The notes: generated by a model not told the origin, from the letters alone. Positions 52,893 through 64,000 are shown, counted from the stretch's first letter. The stretch: DNA of 64,000 nt from Liquorilactobacillus hordei DSM 19519 (GCF_019443985.1 NZ_CP049303.1:1612001-1676000), one strand, 5' to 3'. Program-made: numbers and translations.

Positions 52893-55175
52893 ATGAGTAG
52901 CAATCAGGATCCTAATAATTCAAGAGTAATGCGGAGAAAGCAACGAGTTATAAAGAAAAAGAAACCTGTGGGTAAATTCAAGAAGTTCCTAAAACGATTT
53001 CTACTAACAGCATTAGTATTCGTTGAGATAGTTATTGCAATTGGAGCTACAATCTTTTTTGTCTATGCGAAAAATGCCCCTTCTTTAAGCGAAGCTCAGC
53101 TTACAAGCGCGGGCTCAACCACCATCTATGATTCTAATGGTAAAATCATTACCCGCATAGGAACTCAAAACCGCATCTATGTTAATAGTAATAAAATCCC
53201 TCAGACTTTAAAAGATGCTGTCGTATCAATTGAAGACCGTCGTTTTTATAAACATCACGGAGTTGATCCGCTGCGAATCGCTGGTGCAGCACTCTCTAAT
53301 CTATCAGCTTCTTCTGGTTTACAGGGTGGTAGTACACTGGATCAACAATTAATTAAATTAGCTTATTTTTCAACCAGCACTACTGATCAAACATTTAAGC
53401 GCAAAGCTCAAGAAGCTTGGCTGGCTCTCAAGTTAGATAATACTTACAGCAAGCAACAAATATTAACATTCTATATTAATAAAGTTTACATGGGAAATGG
53501 TGTCAAAGGCATGCAAACTGCTGCAAAGTATTACTTTAACAAATCCCTAAGTCAACTAGACTTAGCTCAAACTGCTTTAATTGCTGGTATCCCAAATGCA
53601 CCGACAGATTATAATCCTTATGCTAATCAGAAGTTAGCAAAAAGTCGTCGGGATGAAGTTATCAACGCAATGTTAGCAAACAAAAAAATTACAGCTGCAC
53701 AAGCAAAACAGGCAAAGAGTGAGAGCATTACTCAAGGTCTTGTACAGACTCATGAAAGCTCAACAAACACTACCGAAAAATCGAAAATTGCGGATGCTTA
53801 CCTTAAACAAGTAATTCAAGAAGCAGAATCTAAGGGTTATAATCCATATAAAGGTAACTTGAAAATTTATACAAACCTAGATATGAATGCACAGGAGTAC
53901 TTATATAATCTTGCAAATACAAATGACGAAATCACATATCCTGATGATAAACTTCAGGTTGCTTCAACAGTAGTTAACCCAAATAATGGCAAAATTGTTG
54001 CAATGATTGGCGGACGAAAAAATGGAGATGTCACTTATGGATTAAATCGCGCAGTTCAAACAGACCGTACAAATGGTTCTACTGCAAAACCTCTGATGGA
54101 TTATGGTCCTGCAATTGAATACCTTAGTTGGGCAACATATCATGAACTCGACGATAGTGAGTATGTGTATCCTGGAACAAGCATCAATCTTTATGATTTT
54201 GATGATGAATACCAAGGTGCGATTACGATGAGAAGCGCATTAACCCAATCACGTAATATTCCTGCCATTCGTTCATTGCAGGCGGTTGGTATCACTAAGG
54301 CACAAAATTTTATTAGCAAACTTGGTTTTAACTATAAAAAAACACTTGAATTTCAAAATGGAATTGGTCTACCTTCTTCAACACTCCAAAATGCGGCTGC
54401 ATATGCAGCATTTGCGAATGGTGGAACTTACTATAAGCCACGTTATATCAACAAAATTACTTCTTCAGATGGCAATTCCAAAAATTACTCTAGTTCTGGG
54501 AAGCAAGTTATGCAGTCATCAACTGCATATATGATTACAGATATGCTCAAAGATGTCATTTCCAGCTCTAAAGGTACAGGGAAGTACGCAAAGATAAGCG
54601 GCTTATATCAGGCAGGTAAAACTGGGACGAATTCTTATCCATCAGATGTTGCTTCTAAATTCCCTAGTTCAGCTGATATGGACTCATGGTTCAATGGCTA
54701 TACACAAAACTATTCAGTTTCAGTTTGGATTGGCTATGATCATCAATACGAATCAGGTAATTACTTGTCTCAATCTTCTGCAAGAATTGCTTCTTACTTC
54801 TATAAATACGCAATGACATACCTTTCACAAGGAAAAACAAATAAAAATTGGAAGAGACCTAGCAATGTCTATACAAAAACCGTTAACGGTGTTCGTGAAC
54901 TCTATCTAGCTGGTTCATCCGATACAGTGTCATCTGATATCGAAAGTTCTAGCATTGCAAGTAGCGTTTTCAGCAGTACTAGCTCATCAAGTTCTAGCTC
55001 GAGCTCAAGCACGAGTTCGTCTTCTAGTTCCAGTTCGAGTTCAAGTTCAAGTTTGAGTTCATCTTCTAGTAGTTCTGCTGTTTCTTCTAGTTCAAGCTCT
55101 GAGAATAGTCAGACATCAAGTGTCTCAGAAACCACAACTAGTGCAAATGAATCTAACACACAACAATCTAATTAA
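52893..55175 (+). CDS. ponA: Penicillin-binding protein 1A with long serine-rich tail
   Basis: 760 residues. A basic cytoplasmic N-terminus and one membrane helix (about 33-56) lead into a glycosyltransferase GT51 domain ('EDRRFYKHHGVDPLRIAGA', 'GGSTLDQQLIK', 'NKVYMGNGVKGMQTAA'). The transpeptidase domain follows, with SxxK 'STAKPL', SxN 'SRN' and 'KTGT'. The last ~75 residues are nearly pure serine with some Thr/Ala, encoded by mixed Ser codons. It polymerises and cross-links peptidoglycan. In an operon with recU. Confidence 0.95.
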   Translation: MSSNQDPNNSRVMRRKQRVIKKKKPVGKFKKFLKRFLLTALVFVEIVIAIGATIFFVYAKNAPSLSEAQLTSAGSTTIYDSNGKIITRIGTQNRIYVNSNKIPQTLKDAVVSIEDRRFYKHHGVDPLRIAGAALSNLSASSGLQGGSTLDQQLIKLAYFSTSTTDQTFKRKAQEAWLALKLDNTYSKQQILTFYINKVYMGNGVKGMQTAAKYYFNKSLSQLDLAQTALIAGIPNAPTDYNPYANQKLAKSRRDEVINAMLANKKITAAQAKQAKSESITQGLVQTHESSTNTTEKSKIADAYLKQVIQEAESKGYNPYKGNLKIYTNLDMNAQEYLYNLANTNDEITYPDDKLQVASTVVNPNNGKIVAMIGGRKNGDVTYGLNRAVQTDRTNGSTAKPLMDYGPAIEYLSWATYHELDDSEYVYPGTSINLYDFDDEYQGAITMRSALTQSRNIPAIRSLQAVGITKAQNFISKLGFNYKKTLEFQNGIGLPSSTLQNAAAYAAFANGGTYYKPRYINKITSSDGNSKNYSSSGKQVMQSSTAYMITDMLKDVISSSKGTGKYAKISGLYQAGKTGTNSYPSDVASKFPSSADMDSWFNGYTQNYSVSVWIGYDHQYESGNYLSQSSARIASYFYKYAMTYLSQGKTNKNWKRPSNVYTKTVNGVRELYLAGSSDTVSSDIESSSIASSVFSSTSSSSSSSSSSTSSSSSSSSSSSSSLSSSSSSSAVSSSSSSENSQTSSVSETTTSANESNTQQSN

Positions 55176-55211
55176 TAAAATCAATTTTTCTCTAATCTTA
55201 ATAGTAGTTTA

Positions 55212-55253
55212 GTAAATAAAAAGACCTACTTTATTTTCGAAGTAGATCTTTTT
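55212..55253. terminator. Bidirectional terminator between ponA and the CPBP gene
   Basis: AAAAAGACCTACTT (55218-55232) pairs with AAGTAGATCTTTTT (55240-55253) with one mismatch; T-rich on both strands. Confidence 0.8.
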
Positions 55254-55301
55254 ATTCACCCTGATTTAATTGTTTAACAACTTTAAACTCTTATCATTTT
55301 T

Positions 55302-55985
55302 TTATCTAGTCATAACCAAGATTGGAATAAGCGCAATCAAATTATTTGTAGCATGAATTGCTATATTTAACTTGATGTTGTCATACTTCACATAAATAGT
55401 CCCTAAAATAAGGCCCATCGTAATATACATAAGTGCACTAATAATTGTATCACTTGAATGTAATACACCAAACAAAACCCCAGCTATCAAGATAGCTACC
55501 CAATTGATATTCCAAAATTTTAATTTAATTGTCTTGATTAGGAGCGCTCTAAAAAATAACTCTTCGCAAATTGGAGCAAAAATTATTACCATCAATATCA
55601 TTGTCAACCTTATCGAATTTTGTTGAAAAAATAATTTGGTAATTTCTGTATTGTTTGCTGTCTGATTCTCTCCACTAACTAGAAGGTTTAGCATCCCTAA
55701 AACATACTCACTAAATAATAATATCCCTATTCCAGCTAAATATCTCTTACTAAAAATATCAGAATTTTTCTTAAAAGCTGTCGTTCCTGTAATTTTCTTA
55801 AATAACTTCAAGAGTAACCAAATAGCTAAAATATATATACTTATCGTTAATAAACAACCGAGATATTGAAAAACTCTATTTTCTAACCTTAGTTGTATAA
55901 CTAAGCCTACCTGAGGAACCATGGTTAATCCAAAACTCAGCAATAAAATCAGAATATAACCCGCTTTTTGTACAACTTTTTTCAT
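55302..55985 (-). CDS. CPBP-family intramembrane metalloprotease-like protein
   Basis: 227 residues with about seven membrane helices. The EExxxR-type motif 'CEELFFRALLIKTI' near residue 143 and 'GVLFGVLHSSDT' near 180 are the family's catalytic pair. Related proteins act in CAAX-type processing or bacteriocin self-immunity; no bacteriocin genes are visible here. Confidence 0.85.
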   Translation of the reverse strand: MKKVVQKAGYILILLLSFGLTMVPQVGLVIQLRLENRVFQYLGCLLTISIYILAIWLLLKLFKKITGTTAFKKNSDIFSKRYLAGIGILLFSEYVLGMLNLLVSGENQTANNTEITKLFFQQNSIRLTMILMVIIFAPICEELFFRALLIKTIKLKFWNINWVAILIAGVLFGVLHSSDTIISALMYITMGLILGTIYVKYDNIKLNIAIHATNNLIALIPILVMTR

Positions 55986-56006
55986 CAGACTTCCCTCCTA
56001 TATTTC

Positions 56007-56903
56007 TCACTGTACTGTTGCTTTACCCGTTGCGTAGTCAATTTTTATTCCATCCTGTACATTTGGTATAAAGACATTAAATTCAATTGTTCCATCTGCT
56101 GATTTTGCTTCAATTTGTGCACCCGAGGGTACAAGATTATTTTCACTATAAATATCTATAACACGATAACGAATATTTTTATTTTGATCCAATCCCTTTC
56201 TAACAATTGTTTCGTAATAATTTTGCCCAGTAGAGTAACGTGCTGCAGCCTCGTTTGCCCATGCAGTTTGTGTAGCAATATTACGTTTGTTAGCCTCAGA
56301 AGCATCAAAACTAGTAATCCCTCCTACTAAAGCATATCCCAGTAAATGTCCACGATCATAAGCGTGTTTATATCTACCTTGTAAGTTTAAAAGCTGATTA
56401 AATCCAGCCGGTTTCCAAGAAGTTGCGCCTTCATTCGTTTCACTTCTATTACGGTACTGACGCGTTGTCTTATTCAACCATGCATCCCCAACAGCTGGTC
56501 TTCCACTGCTATCAACTTTATTTATTGCATAGGGTGCACTCCTAATATTCGCATTTAACGTTGTTTTATTATTATTAATAATAAAAGCTCCTGCATTATT
56601 CCAAACTATATTATTTCCTAATTTTTTTCTTACATCTTGTACTAATACGGATTCTGCAAGCTCTTGACTTGGGACAGAACTTGAATAATACGATGAACTA
56701 ATTTCTGAAGAGCTATTATTTTTTGTGGTATCTGTACCACTACTGGAATAGTTTCCAGCAGCGCTCATATTCGCACTATTTTCGACTTCAGAGTGTCCTT
56801 TATTACTATTACTTTGAGTTCCATATCCAATTAATAACGCCACTAAGACAGTAAAAATACTCACTAAAGAAATAGGTCTACTCTTTATTTTTCTTTTCCT
56901 CAC
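56007..56903 (-). CDS. Secreted DNA/RNA non-specific endonuclease
   Basis: 298 residues. A basic N-terminus and one hydrophobic segment (about 12-26) serve as signal/anchor, followed by a Ser/Asn/Thr-rich linker. The nuclease core has the catalytic '[14 protein letters not shown]' (DRGH) and '[14 protein letters not shown]'. This is an EndA-type extracellular nuclease. GGAG-poor start region; ATG at 56903 chosen by the signal sequence. Confidence 0.88.
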   Translation of the reverse strand: MRKRKIKSRPISLVSIFTVLVALLIGYGTQSNSNKGHSEVENSANMSAAGNYSSSGTDTTKNNSSSEISSSYYSSSVPSQELAESVLVQDVRKKLGNNIVWNNAGAFIINNNKTTLNANIRSAPYAINKVDSSGRPAVGDAWLNKTTRQYRNRSETNEGATSWKPAGFNQLLNLQGRYKHAYDRGHLLGYALVGGITSFDASEANKRNIATQTAWANEAAARYSTGQNYYETIVRKGLDQNKNIRYRVIDIYSENNLVPSGAQIEAKSADGTIEFNVFIPNVQDGIKIDYATGKATVQ

Positions 56904-57067
56904 TTGTTTATATCCTCAACTCATTAAATTTAAACTATGTCACTATTATATGCTAAATCTATCCATATAAATCAATTTTATACAAAAAGCAAGAGGACTA
57001 CGACAAAATAATTATTCTGCGTATTTCCCTCTTGCTTTTCTTCAGCATTGATACTAAAGAATCGTAA

Positions 57068-57607
57068 TTAGTTTGTTGACTCTTTTGGAACCCAAACTTT
57101 TGTTTCACTATAATCAGGATAATAATACCCATTCGGAATCGTCTGTATCTCAATCAACATTCCCCATGGAGTTTTAACATAGACACTTCCATTTTGAGGT
57201 GTATCCTCATATTTTGAATTTTCATGCACACTTGACAATGCAATGGCTCCAGCAGCAACAGCATTCTTTAGTGCTTTTTCAATATCTGATACAAAGATTG
57301 AAAAATGATTGATTCCAAGATCCTCTAATCCCAGTGGCTTTTGTTGTTTTGTAGACTCTATCTCAAATAACTCAATCCCGGGACCATTTCCTATTACAAC
57401 CATCTCTTGTCCAATAATCTTTGCTCCTTGAGAAAGTCCAAGTTGATGCTCCACTTTTGCGCCTTCTCTTGGTTCATCTTCCTTTTCTATTCCTAAATAA
57501 GCAACTTTTGCACCAAATGCCTCCTTAAAAAAGTTAGTTGCTTGTTTAATACTAGGCACTGTTATCCCTAAATGATTAATACCAAGAATTTCTCCGAACT
57601 TTTGCAT
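57068..57607 (-). CDS. VOC (glyoxalase/dioxygenase superfamily) protein
   Basis: 179 residues with two betaalphabetabetabeta modules: 'GINHLGITVPSIKQATNFFKEAFGAKVAYLG' and 'GINHFSIFVSDIEKALKNAVAAGA'. Metal-ligand-like His and Glu residues are present (H in each module start; 'MLIEIQTIP'). Substrate unknown. It is 18 bases after the sortase gene on the same strand. Confidence 0.83.
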   Translation of the reverse strand: MQKFGEILGINHLGITVPSIKQATNFFKEAFGAKVAYLGIEKEDEPREGAKVEHQLGLSQGAKIIGQEMVVIGNGPGIELFEIESTKQQKPLGLEDLGINHFSIFVSDIEKALKNAVAAGAIALSSVHENSKYEDTPQNGSVYVKTPWGMLIEIQTIPNGYYYPDYSETKVWVPKESTN

Positions 57608-57625
57608 AATAGTCTCTCCATTCCC

Positions 57626-58297
57626 TTATTCAAAAACTTTTACATTACTTTTTGTTACATTTTCAACTTTTTGCAAACTACCCTGCAGTAAAATTCTGAG
57701 TGGAGTATGTGCAACTCCCTTAATTGGATCACAAGTAATCAGCGTTATCATTACTTTTCCAGCTACATCATCTACCACTTGAACTTGATATTTATTAATC
57801 GTTTTACGCACATCAATTTTGTATATATAAACCTTCTTGCCATCTGTCAAATATACTTTGTTTCCAACCTTCACCTTAGCTAAGGGTGAAAACAAAATAT
57901 TGGGATTATTCATATGGTGCCCCGCTAAAGCATAATTACCGGTACCCATTTTCTGCTGAGCTTTCATCGTCCCAGCCCCGCGTAATAAATTATTATTGCT
58001 AATTCCATAAAATATAGGTAATTTCAAATTAACCGCTGGGATGGCAATTTTTCCTATCATTCCAGTATTTGATGAAGTAAGGCTGGCTTTTGCGATTCGT
58101 GAAGCACTTGCAGACTTAACCTTATTAAAGTCAAATGAACCTTTTTTTTCATGCTTTTGACTAATACTTTGTTTTAAATCAGTTGCCGTCATCCTCCCAA
58201 CTAGCAAATCCGAAATTTGTTGATTAAAGATTAGAGCAACTCCTATTATTATCAGTAAAATCTCGACAAACCACACTATTTTTTTTTTCATTTTCAT
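57626..58297 (-). CDS. srtA: Class A sortase
   Basis: 223 residues. One N-terminal membrane helix (about 7-24), then the sortase barrel with the catalytic His in 'YALAGHHMNNPNILF', Cys in 'VMITLITCDPIKG' (TLITC) and Arg in 'HTPLRILLQG'. It anchors LPXTG-type proteins to the wall. Confidence 0.92.
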   Translation of the reverse strand: MKMKKKIVWFVEILLIIIGVALIFNQQISDLLVGRMTATDLKQSISQKHEKKGSFDFNKVKSASASRIAKASLTSSNTGMIGKIAIPAVNLKLPIFYGISNNNLLRGAGTMKAQQKMGTGNYALAGHHMNNPNILFSPLAKVKVGNKVYLTDGKKVYIYKIDVRKTINKYQVQVVDDVAGKVMITLITCDPIKGVAHTPLRILLQGSLQKVENVTKSNVKVFE

Positions 58298-58486
58298 AAA
58301 CCCCAGCCATCACATTGTTTAACATTTAAAATATAGCATAATAATTCATTAAATACATTTTTTATGTACCCAGTTATTAAAAAAAACATAAACCATCATT
58401 CCCTAAAAGCTTCTCTAACAGCAGCATTATTAGTGGTATGAAAGTCTATGAATTAAAAATTTTCAATATTCTATATATTATATATC

Positions 58487-60034
58487 TTATTCCTCACTAC
58501 TATCGTTTTTCTTTACAACATCTTCTTGAACAACAGGTAATGACACTCTAAAAACAGACCCTCTTCCAATTACACTCTCTGCTGTAATTTGTCCATGGTA
58601 TCCCTCAATCAGTCTCTGTGCTATTGAAAGTCCTAAGCCATTTCCACCTTTTCCACGACTACGAGCTTTATCAACACGATAAAAGCGATCAAAAACTTTT
58701 TGAATATTTTCTTTGGAAATTCCTTCTCCAAAATCTTGAATAGCAATATTCACATATCTCTGATCCCGTGAGACTGATAAGTGCACTTCTTTTCGCTTTT
58801 CAGAATATTTTACCGCATTATCCATTAAAATAATTAACACTTGCTCCAAATGATTACGGTATATTCTAACTGGAGTTTTACCTTTTAAATCATCATCTAG
58901 TAAAAAAACAAAATCAGGCTTAATCATTTTAAAGTTGTTATAAACTTGCAAAACAATTTCACGAACATCTGCAACCTCTTTACCATATTGAATCTCAACT
59001 TGTTCAGCACGTGATAAATCCAACATTTCCTGTACAAGGCTCTTCATTCGATTAATCTCCTGAAGTGAGGCTGAAATTGACTCAGCTAAAACCTCTGGGT
59101 CATCTTTTCCCCAACGATTCAGTAGTTCCATATGTCCTTGAACAATTGTCACCGGTGTCCTCAACTCATGAGAGACATCTTCGACAAATTGCTGTTGTTG
59201 TTCAATATAGCGCTGCATCCGGTCTAACATATCATTAAAAAGTTGGCTTAAATCCGACAATTCATCATTGCGCTTGATTGCTTCAATTGGTACTCTAATA
59301 TCTGCAATTGGATCATCTTCATCTTCTTGATTAATCTTATCAATCGTATCATTTATCAAATCAATTGGCCTTAATAACCAAGCCGACAAGGCATATTCAA
59401 GCATTGCACTTGCTATGGCCGCCGTAATCCCAAATATAAAAAATATCAGTCCTAACTTTTCCCGTGCCTTATCATAATCAGTCAGCCGATTTGTAACTTG
59501 GATGTAGCCAATTACTTTTTGTGTGCTCTTTGCAACTACTGGTTTTCGAATTATAAGAACATTAACATCTTTAACTTTTTGGACTTGCGTAGTATTAGTA
59601 CTATTATTAATATTAAACTCAACCGGTAAGGACCTTGAAGCAAAAACTTCTTCACCATTCAAATTATAAATTCCTACTCCTATATTTTTGCGTGATAACG
59701 TAACAAAAACTGAATCTGAATACAAACTTGCTGGTCGATTTTTTTCTTGATTAACTGCAGAAATATTTGACCCAAGCTCACGCTTAGCACTATCATTTGT
59801 TAATTCATTTTCTAAGGAAGATAATCGGCTTTGTGCCACAGCTACAGCATCAATAGCATACTGCTTTTCTTGTTGTAACATTAAATTAGAAAAACTTTGG
59901 AATAATAAAACTGCAAAAATTGCAAAAATGACCAACACACCTATACTGGTGCCAATTGCCCATTTTAATTTAATTGAGAAACCTTTTTTAGTTTTTTTTC
60001 TGGTTCTAAATAAACTTTTTTTCTTTTTTTTCAC
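58487..60034 (-). CDS. Sensor histidine kinase (ArlS/LisK-type, HAMP)
   Basis: 515 residues. Two membrane helices (about 25-48 and 194-216) enclose an extracytoplasmic domain. A HAMP linker follows, then the HisKA box '[23 protein letters not shown]' with the phospho-accepting His, and HATPase N/G boxes ('[10 protein letters not shown]', '[38 protein letters not shown]'). Overlaps the response regulator gene by four bases (ATGA). Input signal unknown. Confidence 0.9.
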   Translation of the reverse strand: MKKKKKSLFRTRKKTKKGFSIKLKWAIGTSIGVLVIFAIFAVLLFQSFSNLMLQQEKQYAIDAVAVAQSRLSSLENELTNDSAKRELGSNISAVNQEKNRPASLYSDSVFVTLSRKNIGVGIYNLNGEEVFASRSLPVEFNINNSTNTTQVQKVKDVNVLIIRKPVVAKSTQKVIGYIQVTNRLTDYDKAREKLGLIFFIFGITAAIASAMLEYALSAWLLRPIDLINDTIDKINQEDEDDPIADIRVPIEAIKRNDELSDLSQLFNDMLDRMQRYIEQQQQFVEDVSHELRTPVTIVQGHMELLNRWGKDDPEVLAESISASLQEINRMKSLVQEMLDLSRAEQVEIQYGKEVADVREIVLQVYNNFKMIKPDFVFLLDDDLKGKTPVRIYRNHLEQVLIILMDNAVKYSEKRKEVHLSVSRDQRYVNIAIQDFGEGISKENIQKVFDRFYRVDKARSRGKGGNGLGLSIAQRLIEGYHGQITAESVIGRGSVFRVSLPVVQEDVVKKNDSSEE

Positions 60035-60717
60035 GAACGCATCACATACCCTGTGCCTCGAACAGTTTGAATATAACTTTCCTCATCTGGTCGATCAATT
60101 TTATTACGAAGATAACGAATGTAAACATCAACAACATTAGTTTCGATTTGTGACTCGTATCCCCAAACTTTTTTCAGCAAGACATCACGAGCAAGAACAA
60201 CATTGATGTTCTCCATCAAAGCCAGAAGCAATTCATATTCTCTCTTAGTAAGCTCAATAATTTCATCACCGCGACGAACTATTCGATTTTCCTTTTCAAC
60301 TGTCAAATCACGATATGTTACCTTAGTTTGTTTAGAGGCATTTTGTTCACTTTCAATATCAATTCTACGGAGCAAAGCGCGTAAACGTGCTAATAATTCT
60401 TCAATTGCAAATGGTTTAACAATATAATCATCGGCTCCATGATCAAGTCCTGATACCCTATCAATCACTGAGTCTCTAGCAGTCATCATAATTATTGGTG
60501 TATTTTTTGTTTGTCTAACACGACGACAAACTTCAAGTCCATTTAATTCAGGCAACATTAAATCAAGTAAAATGGCATCCCAATCACTTTCTAATGCCGC
60601 ATCTAACCCTGTCCGTCCATTATAGTGAACCTCTGTTTCATAGCCTTCATGTTGTAACTCTAGTTCCACAAACCTAGCAAGATTTTTTTCATCTTCAATA
60701 ATTAGTATTCGATTCAT
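60031..60717 (-). CDS. OmpR-family response regulator (ArlR-like)
   Basis: 228 residues. Receiver domain with the phospho-accepting Asp in '[16 protein letters not shown]' and '[10 protein letters not shown]', then a winged-helix domain ('[28 protein letters not shown]', '[14 protein letters not shown]'). First gene of a two-component operon with the kinase. GGAGAGTGGAAT precedes the ATG. Confidence 0.92.
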   Translation of the reverse strand: MNRILIIEDEKNLARFVELELQHEGYETEVHYNGRTGLDAALESDWDAILLDLMLPELNGLEVCRRVRQTKNTPIIMMTARDSVIDRVSGLDHGADDYIVKPFAIEELLARLRALLRRIDIESEQNASKQTKVTYRDLTVEKENRIVRRGDEIIELTKREYELLLALMENINVVLARDVLLKKVWGYESQIETNVVDVYIRYLRNKIDRPDEESYIQTVRGTGYVMRS

Positions 60718-60831
60718 ATTCCACTCTCCTAGAAAATTAAATAATAATATTATTATTTTTCATTTAACATTAATCTAACACAAAAGCAATAATTTAGCAC
60801 TTCTTTGATAAAATTATTTTTTAGTAATGCA

Positions 60832-60871
60832 CAAAAAATCGATAGATTTATTTAGAAATCTATCGTTTTTT
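60832..60871. terminator. Terminator after gnd
   Basis: CGATAGATTT pairs with AAATCTATCG around six bases, with A/T runs on both sides (AAAAAA...TTTTTT), giving a bidirectional terminator 45 bases after the gnd stop. Confidence 0.8.
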
Positions 60872-60917
60872 GACATTGTTGGCGAACATTCCTGTTTATA
60901 TTATTAGGTTGTCCGTT

Positions 60918-62339
60918 TTATTCTTCGTGATACCATTCATAGTGGTACATACCTTCTCTATCAGTTCTTTCATAAGTATGTGCTCCAAAATAGTCACGTT
61001 GTGCTTGAACGATATTTGCTGGTAAATTAGCTGATCTGTATTGATCAAAGTAAGTAATTGCGGCAGTAAATGCTGGAACAGCAACACCGGCTTGAATTGC
61101 CAATGCTACAATTTCGCGGACCGCTGCTTGATACTTATCAGTAATTTCCTTAAAATAAGGATCCAACATCAAATTACTTAACTTATCATTCTTATTAAAT
61201 GCATCTGTAATCTTTTGTAAGAATTGTGCACGAATGATACAACCTTCACGCCAAATCATTGCTAATTCACCATATTTAAGATCCCAATCGTAGTGTTCTG
61301 AGGCAACACGCATCTGCTCGAATCCTTGGGCATAACTCATAATTTTACTAAAATATAGTGCCTCTCTGATTTTTTCAACTAATACTTTCTTGTCAAGCTT
61401 ACTTGAATCGAAATCAGGCCCTTTTAAAACATCGCTGGCTGCTACGCGTTCATCTTTCAAGGCAGAAATATATCTTGCATATACTGATTCAGTAATCAAC
61501 GATTGTGGCACACCAAGTTCAAGTGCACTCTGAGAACTCCATTTACCTGTGCCCTTATTACCTGCACGATCAAGAATAACATCAACAATTGGTTTGCCCG
61601 TTCCCATATCATCTTTACGTGTCAAAATTTCTGCAGTAATAGACATCAAATAACTATCAAGTTCTCCTTGGTTCCAGTCGTTAAAAATCTCAGCAATATC
61701 ATTAACCTCAAGTCCTAGAACATTTCTTAGAAGATTATAGCTTTCTGAAATTAATTCCATATCGCCATATTCAATTCCATTATGAACCATCTTTACATAA
61801 TGACCTGCACCATTAGGGCCGATGTAAGTTACACATGGTGTTCCATCCTCAGCCTTAGCAGCAATCTTATTTAGTATTGGTTCAACAAGCTTGTATGCTT
61901 CAACCTGTCCACCTGGCATTAGTGAAGGACCCTCAAGTGCACCTTTCTCACCACCAGAAACGCCCATACCGATGAAGTTAATCCCGGATTCATCCAATAC
62001 TGCATTTCTGCGTACTGTATCTTCGAAGAATGTATTTCCACCGTCAATTAATACATCTCCCTGACTCAAATGAGGTAAAAGCTGTTTAATTAGCCCATCT
62101 GTCGGTGCACCAGCCTTAACCATCATAATAATTCGTCTAGGGGTTTCAAGAGAAGCAACAAAGTCTTCAATATTATAACTAGGAACGAGTTTTAACTCTG
62201 GATGATCAGCAACTACCTTTTCAGTCTTTGACCCAGTTCTATTATAAATTGCAACATTATAACCACGGCTTTCAATATTCAAAGCCAAATTTTTTCCCAT
62301 TACAGCCATTCCAACTACACCAATTTGTGGTTTACCCAT
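60918..62339 (-). CDS. gnd: 6-phosphogluconate dehydrogenase (decarboxylating)
   Basis: 473 residues. Rossmann motif '[16 protein letters not shown]', signature '[25 protein letters not shown]' and C-terminal '[13 protein letters not shown]' are intact. It yields ribulose 5-phosphate and NADPH in the oxidative pentose phosphate / heterofermentative route. Monocistronic. Confidence 0.96.
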   Translation of the reverse strand: MGKPQIGVVGMAVMGKNLALNIESRGYNVAIYNRTGSKTEKVVADHPELKLVPSYNIEDFVASLETPRRIIMMVKAGAPTDGLIKQLLPHLSQGDVLIDGGNTFFEDTVRRNAVLDESGINFIGMGVSGGEKGALEGPSLMPGGQVEAYKLVEPILNKIAAKAEDGTPCVTYIGPNGAGHYVKMVHNGIEYGDMELISESYNLLRNVLGLEVNDIAEIFNDWNQGELDSYLMSITAEILTRKDDMGTGKPIVDVILDRAGNKGTGKWSSQSALELGVPQSLITESVYARYISALKDERVAASDVLKGPDFDSSKLDKKVLVEKIREALYFSKIMSYAQGFEQMRVASEHYDWDLKYGELAMIWREGCIIRAQFLQKITDAFNKNDKLSNLMLDPYFKEITDKYQAAVREIVALAIQAGVAVPAFTAAITYFDQYRSANLPANIVQAQRDYFGAHTYERTDREGMYHYEWYHEE

Positions 62340-62593
62340 TATTAAACCTCCTACAAGTAATATTCATCTCTAATGTTACCAAAAACAACTTAAAAGATAA
62401 AGACGTTGTCACATTTTAAATCTATTAATATTTTAAAAATTTTCCTGGTAGCTTAATATTTTTTTAATTTAAAGCTACAAACACAATATTATGAAAGACA
62501 GAGTTTGATATGAGTTTGCAAGGTTCCAAAGCTAATTCAAAATTACGAACATCGTGTGTACTTTGATATAAGCAATTCAAAGTTAGTTGAAAC

Positions 62594-62676
62594 TTTTGAT
62601 TTATGAAACACATTTATTCGTAATAAATAGAGGGGTCAAGGTCAGAATTAACTTTTGGCCCAGCCCCCTCTCCAAT
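62594..62676 (+). repeat. Dispersed repeat copy with hairpin, after clpX
   Basis: 'TTTTGATTTATGAAACACAT', 'TTCGTAATAAATAGAG', then GAGGGGTCAAGGTCAGAATT pairing with AACTTTTGGCCCAGCCCCCTC. The closest relative in this window is at 34601-34684. It probably terminates clpX transcription. The rest of the 62340-62593 gap holds no gene I can see. Confidence 0.65.
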
Positions 62677-62681
62677 TTATT

Positions 62682-63929
62682 TTATGAAGCTTGTTTGTCA
62701 TCTAAAATAAGTTTTGGCATTTCATTACCATCTACACTTTTTTGATTAATAACTACTTGTGAAACATCAGTACGACTAGGTATTTCGAACATTACATCAC
62801 GCATCGTATTCTCAACAATTGAGCGTAAACCACGAGCTCCTGTATTACGTTCGATAGCCAAAGAAGCTATTTTTTTGAGCGCATCTTTATCGAACTTGAG
62901 TTTTACATTATCAAGTTCAAGTAATCTGCTATACTGTTTAACTAGTGCATTTTTTGGTTCTGTCAAAATTCTTACCAGATCTTCTTCTGTCAATTTCTCC
63001 AAAGCAGATAAGATTGGTAGACGTCCGATAAATTCAGGAATCAATCCAAATTTTAACAAATCTTCAGGAATAATTCGTTGCATTAAACTTATTTTATCGT
63101 TGTAATCATCCTTTGAATCAACACCAAATCCAATTGTTTTATCTCCTAGACGATTTTTCACCATTGTCTCAATTCCATCGAATGCTCCACCAACAATAAA
63201 CAAAATATTTGTGGTATCAATTTGGATAAACTCCTGTTGTGGGTGCTTACGTCCGCCCTGAGGTGGTACATTAGCAATAGTACCCTCCAATATTTTAAGT
63301 AGAGCCTGTTGAACACCTTCACCTGAAACATCACGTGTGATTGATACATTTTCGCTTTTTTTAGCAATCTTATCGATTTCATCAATATAAATAATTCCAC
63401 GTTCTGCCCGTTCAACATCAAAATCGGCACTTTGAAGTAACTTTAACAAAATGTTTTCAACATCTTCTCCAACATAACCGGCTTCTGTTAATGTTGTAGC
63501 ATCCGCAATAGCAAATGGAACTTGTAATATTTTCGCTAAACTTTGTGCTAAAAATGTTTTACCAGAACCAGTTGGACCTACTAGACAAATGTTACTTTTT
63601 TGTAACTCAGTTTCACTATCATCATCTTCAAGCGAAGCATTAACTCTTTTATAGTGATTATACACTGCAACTGCTAAAGTCTTTTTTGCTTGTTCTTGCC
63701 CAATAACATACTGGTTCAAAATATCAACAATTTCGCGTGGCTTAGGTACATCTGTCAATTCCTCTGTCACTTGGTCTCTGAATTCTTCATCTATAATATC
63801 TTTGCATAAATCTATACATTCATTACAGATATAAACACCAGGTCCCGCAACAATTTTTTTTACCTGATCCTGTGACTTACCACAAAAAGAACACATTACA
63901 GGTTCATTACTATCTGTATTCTCAAACAT
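62682..63929 (-). CDS. clpX: ATP-dependent protease ATP-binding subunit ClpX
   Basis: 415 residues. N-terminal zinc-binding domain ('CSFCGKSQ', '[13 protein letters not shown]'), Walker A '[12 protein letters not shown]', Walker B '[10 protein letters not shown]', and the ClpP-docking loop 'KTIGFG'. It unfolds substrates for ClpP. ATG at 63929 follows AGGGGG by seven bases; the longer upstream frame has no site. The trigger factor gene is commonly next to the right, outside this window. Confidence 0.96.
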   Translation of the reverse strand: MFENTDSNEPVMCSFCGKSQDQVKKIVAGPGVYICNECIDLCKDIIDEEFRDQVTEELTDVPKPREIVDILNQYVIGQEQAKKTLAVAVYNHYKRVNASLEDDDSETELQKSNICLVGPTGSGKTFLAQSLAKILQVPFAIADATTLTEAGYVGEDVENILLKLLQSADFDVERAERGIIYIDEIDKIAKKSENVSITRDVSGEGVQQALLKILEGTIANVPPQGGRKHPQQEFIQIDTTNILFIVGGAFDGIETMVKNRLGDKTIGFGVDSKDDYNDKISLMQRIIPEDLLKFGLIPEFIGRLPILSALEKLTEEDLVRILTEPKNALVKQYSRLLELDNVKLKFDKDALKKIASLAIERNTGARGLRSIVENTMRDVMFEIPSRTDVSQVVINQKSVDGNEMPKLILDDKQAS

Positions 63930-64000
63930 ATTTAGCCCCCTAAAATTGTAACTCAAGTCTCGCTAGGTCTCTAATCATTCAATCATTATATACGTGCTAT

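Overview
The window is a low-GC, densely packed chromosomal segment of a Lactobacillaceae bacterium. The evidence is the gene set and order: a murA-DUF1146-atpCDGAHFEB block, sufBUSDC, murT-gatD, the EbsA/RNase H pair, rnpB between ypsC and gpsB, class A sortase, DUF2969, and Lys/Ile/Asn-rich AT-biased coding. The species cannot be fixed from sequence alone. Most genes lie on the minus strand. No tRNA or 16S/23S/5S rRNA gene was seen.

Layout. 1-3.0 kb is the proximal end of a type I-B CRISPR-cas operon (cas6, cas8b1/cst1, start of cas7) running off the left edge; no CRISPR array lies inside the window. 3.1-9.4 kb holds small proteins, a BASS-family transporter behind a branched-chain amino acid attenuator, an OppA-like lipoprotein and OsmC protein behind a T-box riboswitch, and zinc-independent ribosomal proteins uS14/bL32 plus an orphan gene behind a Zur-like operator. 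9.7-15 kb is the SUF Fe-S operon. 15.6-18.5 kb is a cell-shape cluster (rodA, yidD, mbl). 18.6-27 kb holds murA and the complete F1Fo ATP synthase operon. 27.8-32.1 kb has upp, tsaC, prmC, prfA and tdk. 32.5-34.5 kb has murT-gatD (lipid II amidation). 34.8-39.6 kb has manA, a serine hydrolase, a phosphatase, an MFS pump and hypotheticals.

39.9-48.4 kb mixes one-carbon genes (metF, fhs), an unassigned TIM-barrel protein, a decayed toxin-like locus, a CocE/PepX-C-like fragment beside an IS3 element with a canonical -1 frameshift heptamer, and an AraC regulator. This is the most accessory part of the window. 48.4-55.2 kb is a conserved replication/division/wall block (ebsA, RNase H, ypsC, rnpB, gpsB, ypsA, recU, ponA with a long serine tail). 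55.3-64 kb has a CPBP protease, secreted nuclease, VOC protein, sortase A, an OmpR-type two-component system, gnd and clpX.

The most notable observation is the leader at about 5.2-4.9 kb. A promoter, a 34-residue peptide with eleven Val/Ile/Leu in twelve residues, and a terminator hairpin stand in front of a bile acid:sodium symporter-family gene. This is ilv-style attenuation controlling a transporter whose substrate is unknown, and it points to branched-chain amino acids or their keto acids. Other leads are the putative Zur operon with an unknown third gene, the Met-type T-box over osmC-oppA, a family of dispersed hairpin repeats that double as terminators, and a gene-poor 0.7 kb stretch with a cre-overlapped promoter beside the ATP synthase operon.
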